Positions 58,883 to 64,000 of a DNA stretch of 64,000 nt are shown here, piece after piece. The position numbers and the translations under genes were made by a program. Origin of the DNA: Musa acuminata AAA Group. Its lineage: Eukaryota > Streptophyta > Magnoliopsida > Zingiberales > Musaceae. Every line of letters starts with the position of its first letter. Position 1 is the first letter of the stretch. Under the pieces are notes generated by a model, which worked only from the letters and a program-made list of their open reading frames with translations, did no database searches and was not told the origin of the DNA. The stretch spans positions 17,803,001 to 17,867,000 of the forward strand of contig NC_088354.1 in NCBI RefSeq assembly GCF_036884655.1. The letters are read 5' to 3'.

Positions 58883-59736
58883 CAACAACCTGGGTCCGAA
58901 TGGGTTGAACCATTCGACCCAATTTGAGTTCTTCAGAGGCCCAATTGCCCCAGGATTAAGCTAATGGGATCACCTCCCATTTCTAACTTAATCAAAGTGC
59001 TAACTACGATTATTTCCTAAGACATATTCTGCAGCTTGCTTCGGTACGTCATTCGCTTCTTCCGGCGAGTTTCCGGCGAACTTCCGTCGATCATCCGATG
59101 AACCCTCGGTGATGCTCCTGCGGACTTCCGGCAAACTCCTGGACTGCGACGATCCACTTGGCAAGTTCCGACGAGCTCCTTTGGCAAGCTTCTGGACTTC
59201 TCGGATTTGTTCCCGCAGAACCTTCGACGACTGTCCGAACTTCCGTCGAGCTCTCGAACTCCCAACGTGATCATTGTCATGACTCCGGCGCAACTCCTGC
59301 TGTATGTCTTACTTTCATCGTAGTTAATCCTGCACACTCAAAACAAAAACTTCGATCGAGACAATTAATCCTAAGCAATTAACCAAGTTGTCCGGCATGT
59401 CATTGGTCCCTCGACGCTTCGTCCGATTCTTCGGCGCATCGTCCTTTCCTACAGCCTATTGCCCAATCGGCCAGTTGACTCCACAACTCCGATATCCTTG
59501 GCACAATACCCGCTCTTCTTGGCCCGATGCCCGAGTCCACGACCCGAAGCCTTCTGTCGATACGTCAACCGATCCACCGGCCCGACGTCCAATCTTCTGA
59601 CATGTTCCTCCGGCACAACATGATGTTCCTGCTTTAATTGTCTCATCCTAATCGAAGCACCCTGCGTCACTCAAAACGCAGATTAAATCATAAACATATA
59701 TCAAGGAGTTTCATCATCAAAATACGAGATTCAACA

Positions 59737-60037
59737 GGTGATCCCCGGCTTTAGCCCCTCCGACGAGCAAGTCAGTAATGGGATCGATTGTTTTTTCTCC
59801 TCCTCCTGGCCGGAGGCCGGCCTGGGGCTTTATACTATTGCACGAGGGTTGATAGCATGTCGATTCGGCGTGGCCGTTAACCCTCGAGGGATGGGACGAC
59901 ACCTCTGATCGGTTGCTGTCTCGGGGTGTGCGAAACAGCGTCAGACGGCACCGCCCCGAGCTCTCGGGACGGGACAAGTGGAACAGCTTCTTGGTATGAT
60001 TTTGATTTGGCGTGTGGTTCTGACTTGACATGTGACA
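59737..60037 (-). repeat. Gypsy G 5' LTR, 5' portion
   Basis: Continues the LTR interrupted by E2. On the minus strand a plausible LTR start is TGTCACATGTCAAG at about 60,037. A TATA-like GTATAAAGCCCC lies on the minus strand near 59,830-59,841. Exact start unproven because the other LTR is not intact. Confidence 0.6.
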
Positions 60038-60058
60038 TCAGCTATGACGTGTCCGGAA

Positions 60059-60568
60059 CCCAAAATATACCGTATCACACCCAACACGACTACACCCATC
60101 AAAGTGATCGAGCCATCGATGAATTTGACAGACTTAATAAGATTGGAGAAGGCTCTTATGGGGTTGTCCAAAGATAAGAAGACTAGAGAAATCATGGCTC
60201 TAAGGATACTAAATCTGACCAAATCGGGAAAAATGATGGATGGAACAGAGAAAAAAATGATCCATGGAAGATAGAGATCGATTGTCTGATGCGGTGTCAC
60301 CGCCTGTCCATCATGGAGCTCAAGGATATGGTCCGATGCAATCGTAGATATGATACTATATTCTTGGTCATGGAATATGTCGAGCATGAACTCTCGATTG
60401 CATGGAATCGAGGAGAAAGACTCTTTTTGAGAGTGAGATAAAGCTTCTCATGTATCAGTTCTTGGTAGGTGTTAAGCATCTCCATGACCTCCAGATGTTT
60501 CATAGAGATTTCAAGACTGAAAACATCCTACTGAGCGGTCATGGAAAATTGAAGATATGTGACGTTGG
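60059..60568 (+). pseudogene. CDK-type (CDKG/PITSLRE-like) protein kinase fragment, broken
   Basis: Plus-strand pieces follow kinase order. AIDEFDRLNKIGEGSYGVV is the glycine-rich loop. DKKTREIMALRILNLTKSG lies in another frame, with Arg where the VAIK-type lysine is expected (ALRI). Then come CHRLSIMELKDMVR and IFLVMEYVEHELSIAWNRG (hinge), followed by MYQFLVGVKHLHDLQMFHRD and FKTENILLSGHGKLKICDVG. The catalytic HRD is present, but DFG reads DVG. At least two frameshifts and several stops; sequence stops at the activation segment. It starts about 20 bp from the gypsy G LTR border. Confidence 0.72.
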
Positions 60569-61239
60569 AAAGTGTCATAAGTTTGGATTCTTATTCTCAT
60601 TTAGTTGTTTAGCTTTATGTTATTTTTTCTACTGGTCATTCTCTGCTTCACCTTTTTGTTTTTTATATTTGTTGTACAGAACAGGCAACATCTGGATTTG
60701 TTGATCTGATGACATTTCAAAATGAACAATGAAGCTTGCAAACCAGTTTCTCCAGCAATATGTACCAACGCCAATACCATATAAATAATTTATGCAAGTT
60801 TGGTACAAGCAGCTTATTGTATAAAACCCTATGAAGGTAATGTTAAACGGTAAAACTTCTATGCACTTGTGAATCATAGGTTCAGGCTGCAAGAGTTGTT
60901 AGAAGGGACCTTTTTTTTTCTTTTTTTTTTTTAATTATTGTAGGCCTATGCATGTTATTATCATGGTTTAAACATATTTCTTCTTTTAACCTTGTTTTTC
61001 TTTAACTCAGTGTATGCTACTTATGAAACGGACAAGGTAGACTATGTTCTTGTGGTAGTAGATAGTTGGATTAACCTTCTTTTTTCTTATTATAGTTATC
61101 CTCTTCATGATAGATTTCTTAATTGAGAGCATCCAAATGTGCACTTTATGTAGATATCTTATTTTAAGTTGATACCAGTGTCCTCATGGTAGGCACTATT
61201 TTCATTTATCGTAAAAAAAAAACAATTGGTGGATTTTAA

Positions 61240-61520
61240 TAAGGAAAGCCAGAAACATGATTGCGGTAGGTGACAACACAATATATGCAGTAATTTTCAT
61301 CAACTAGATTAAAATACGAGAAAGTATATTCCTATTCACCCAAACATCCTTTAGAATCATTTAGATTAGCAAGCACATTTGATATGAATAAAAGAAAACC
61401 AGAAAGATGACTGTGGTTGTTGATAGCATAACATCTGCAGCAATATTGGTCATTTAAATTAGTATATGAAACTATTGAACTAATCACCCAAACATCATTT
61501 AGAATCATTTAGCTTCTATA
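61240..61520. repeat. Two-copy diverged tandem repeat, about 147 bp
   Basis: CCAGAAACATGATTGCGG ... ATATATGCAG (61,250) recurs as CCAGAAAGATGACTGTGG ... CATCTGCAG (about 61,397). Both are followed by CACCCAAACATC and TTTAGAATCATTTAG. A weaker third relative lies near 62,050-62,090. Confidence 0.65.
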
Positions 61521-62174
61521 ATTTTTGGCAAATATAGAAACAACACCTTTTTTCCTTGTCTTCTAGCTTTTTCTTAGGTCTATCATCTATGCTTAGATTT
61601 TTGGTGGTTTATAGGTTAAACATGTTCCCTTTTTTAACCTTCTTTTTGTTGTTTGGAGCATGGCTACTTGGCTCCTTTTGTTTTTGTGCATGTGGTGAGC
61701 ATAATTCTGCAAATGTTTATCATATGGACATGGTACACTGAGTAGTTCGACTCCTTCAAGGAGATATGTGAACCGCTGTTGTCGTCTTCAGAAATATGTT
61801 AATGACTGCAATAGTTAATCTCTGATCTGTGTTTGTACTTCCCATAATTTTCTAACTATTCTATATGATGTTTGATGAGAGTGAATGATATACTCGTTTC
61901 ACAATATGTTGTATCTCATTTCAGGGTTGTTCTACTATCTTCCTTATTATAGATCTATCTCTCTCTTGGGAGAACACAAAATTGCTGCTTTAAGCTTAGG
62001 CACTACTACATTCAGGATTAATTGTGCACTACATTCAAGATTAAACAATAGAAGAAAATAGAAAACATGAATGTGGAAGTTGACATCATAAGACAAGCAC
62101 GATGATGAAGAATCGGAAGATGTTTGACACCAGTAGTGAAAGAGAAATCAAAAGAACCAAATGGAAAGTGAAAT

Positions 62175-62179
<5 letters not shown>

Positions 62180-62209
<30 letters not shown>
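62180..62209. repeat. (TC)n microsatellite
   Basis: About 30 bp of TC dinucleotides. Confidence 0.95.
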
Positions 62210-62212
<3 letters not shown>

Positions 62213-62479
62213 AGATTTTTTTTCCCAATGCTAATATTGGCTGGGAAGAGGCTTATTTATAGCCAAACCCATCCAACAAGAATCACATGTCAATATGCAG
62301 CAAGCTATTATGGATTTAGCTGGAATAGTGTAAGTCGTGAGGCACCTTGCGGCAAAGACACAAACTTAGGTTGAGTTACCTAAGTCGCGAAGTATCCTCA
62401 TGCTAACTTCTCGGACTTAGCTAGGATTGCCTAAGTTATGATGTGCTCTTACAATATGTATCCGTAAAGGATCAACCAA

Positions 62480-64000
62480 TTTGCAACTTCACTCAGATCC
62501 CGAAGGACCTGTAAAAGAGAAAGTTGATTAGTTCAAAAATGAGCGACAAACAAGTCCCGACGTCTCACGGAAAGGGAAATCTTTACAAGCAATTCAACGA
62601 GCACCTCGCATGCATGAGAGAAAAGAGGGAAAGGAGGAAAATAAAGACTTTAGAAGGTAGAACGAACAGTTGCAAGTCCACAAACAACTACTCACTAGGT
62701 CCCAGGCGCGAAGGCAAGTTCCCATCAAGTTAACATGCAAACTTGTGAAGATTTTTCAATACCCGATAATATACCGAAGCCCCATCTAGCCTTGTGCCAC
62801 CCGGGGGGTTCCAGGGTGCTGAGATGGTTGATGTTTTGGTATACTACTCTGGCTTGCAGAAAATAAGCTGTGGCACGCGAAAACGAAGCCATTTTGGGGC
62901 ATTTGGCCCGGCTTCGGGAAGCATCTTACGGATCTGAGTGGTAGGCTTTTAAGTTACTGGCATGAAAAATATTGTGAATTTTGAGTCATGCCGGCAGTTG
63001 CAACTTGTAGGAGACGTTGCCTACCCTACTGATAATTGGGAAGGGCACTTCATATTGCACACCAATCCTTTGTGTTCTTTGTTTATAAAGAATTGGAGTG
63101 ATGCTGGTTGGAGCTTTACCAACACCAAATTACCGACTTTGAACTCCTATGGTCGCCTTCCCAAGTCTACCCACTTCTTCATCTTTTTGGCGGCCTTCTC
63201 CAAGTAAGCTCGCACAATATCTACATTTCAATGTCATTCTTTTATAAAGTGATATGCTGACGGACTACTCCCAATATATCCAATAGCTAAGGTGTGAGGA
63301 GTTGATGGTTGTTGTCCTGTAATGATCTCGAAGGGGCTCTTGTTGGACGCAGAGCTCAGTTACAAGTTGTAGGAGAATTGAGCTATGTCCAACAGCTTCA
63401 CCCAATCTCGTTGGTTGGCACTCACATAGTGCCGAAGATATTGCTCTAGAAGCGAGTTTATCCTTTCAGTATGGCCATCCGTTTGGGGGTGGAGGCTTAT
63501 GGAGAAGTATAACTTAGACCCCAACAATTTGAATAGCTCGGTCCAGAATCGTCCTAAGAACCGAGCGTCTTGATCACTGATGATATTATGCAAGACTCTC
63601 CAATACTTCGCCACATTCTTCATCATCAGCTTGGCTGCCTCCTCTGCTGAACAGTGTAGGGGTGTAGGAATGAAAATTGTATACTTTGAAAATTGATCGA
63701 CCACCATGAGTATCGATCCGAGTCCCCTTACTGCTGGCAAGCTTGATATAAAGTCCAAGGAAATGCTCTCCCATGACCTTTCTGGTACAGGCAATAGCTC
63801 TAAAAGTCCCATCGACTTCCATTACTCTACCTTATCTTGTTGGCAAGTGAGGCACATTCGAATATAATCCTCCACATCAGTCCCCATCTTCGGCCAGTAG
63901 AAGGCCCTCTCCATGAGAGCCAATGTTCTGTGAATACCTGGATGTCTAGCCCAAAGGGAATCGTGACACTCTCTTAAGAGTTCATGCCTCAAATTGTCCA
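62480..64000 (-). pseudogene. Second Ty3/gypsy element: integrase and pol C-terminus, runs off right edge
   Basis: From the right edge on the minus strand: a zinc-binding HHCC region (HPGIHRTLALMERAFYWPKM, YIRMCLTCQQDK), then the frame 63812-63360 with MGLLELLPVPERSWESISLD, VVDQFSKYTIFIPTPLHCS, HNIISDQDARFLGRFWTELF and LHPQTDGHTERINSLLEQYL. These are the D, D and E blocks of a gypsy integrase. After a stop at QFSYNL the downstream part continues broken (PFEIITGQQPSTPHTLAIGY; KVGNLVLVKLQP). The C-terminal tail is degraded toward 62,480. This is a different gypsy lineage from G. Confidence 0.82.

Larger units (their letters stand above)
49154..59736 (-). mobile_element. E2: solo LTR of family E, carrying Copia-1
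   Basis: Plus strand starts TGTTAGGATCGAGAGCAC and ends GATTCAACA; the TSD GGTGA is perfect (49,149-49,153 and 59,737-59,741). Without Copia-1 it is about 2.3 kb. It includes tandem TTTACGTCTAAATGCAG words (about 57,690-58,080), a minus-strand TATA (CCTATAAATACCCC, about 58,461-58,474) and a GGCGGTTGCACCGCC minisatellite upstream of it. It is longer than the 1.5 kb E1 LTRs because of the extra U5-side repeats. Confidence 0.85.
60569..62480. other. AT-rich intergenic sequence, no gene recognised
   Basis: Contains a two-copy tandem duplication (see 61,240-61,520), T-runs near 60,910-60,933 and a (TC)n tract. No further kinase exon seen. Confidence 0.5.

Noticed and set aside
61556..61741. 61-codon Leu/Phe-rich frame
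   Set aside because: Non-ATG start, AT-rich hydrophobic run typical of random T-rich sequence.

Overview
The window is a nuclear segment of a flowering plant. Three genes have plant-type introns and start codons: a RIN4-like immune regulator, a violaxanthin de-epoxidase (VDE), and a small coiled-coil protein I do not recognise. Almost everything else is transposon. The element content (long-LTR Copia elements, gag-only LTR elements, Ty3/gypsy, hAT) would fit a monocot, but no feature seen here fixes the species.

Layout. (1) 1-12,200 is a stack of hAT DNA transposons. One hAT copy on the minus strand (9,426 to about 12,194) was entered by a same-family copy on the plus strand (1-9,425). That copy was entered in turn by a 7.4 kb hAT-like element (328-7,714), which holds a decayed BED/DUF659/hAT-C transposase between 1.3-1.6 kb inverted arms. 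(2) 12,468-13,735 is a six-exon gene on the minus strand with a probable GC-AG intron. (3) 13,736-19,540 is AT-rich with microsatellites, a candidate solo LTR and a degraded inverted copy of the VDE 5' region. (4) 19,541-21,977 (RIN4-like, plus) and 22,797-27,608 (VDE, minus) are convergent and look intact. (5) 28,630 to about 60,037 is one Ty3/gypsy element on the minus strand, split by three insertions of one long-LTR family (called family E here). Each of those carries a member of one Copia family inside it. The 5-bp target-site duplications (TSDs) are perfect at five of the six insertions and 4/5 at the sixth. (6) 60,059-60,568 is a broken CDK-type kinase. (7) About 62,480-64,000 is the integrase end of a second Ty3/gypsy element that runs off the window.

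Nesting order of the 31 kb block. Gypsy G received E3 (29,188-31,976, TSD TCCCC), E1 (33,053-48,068, TSD CGGGT/CAGGT) and E2 (49,154-59,736, TSD GGTGA). E3 received a solo Copia LTR (30,254-31,426, TSD CCTTC). E1 received Copia-2 (37,803-46,389, minus, TSD GTTAT). E2 received Copia-1 (49,379-57,620, plus, TSD GTTTA). E1 is nearly complete and encodes only Gag; E2 and E3 are solo LTRs.

The signal I would look at first is in the 5' leader of both Copia copies. Four stem-loops share the core TGGTCGAGTCCCTCGAG, while their outer stems differ in sequence but still pair, several times through G-U pairs. That pattern suggests selection on RNA structure.
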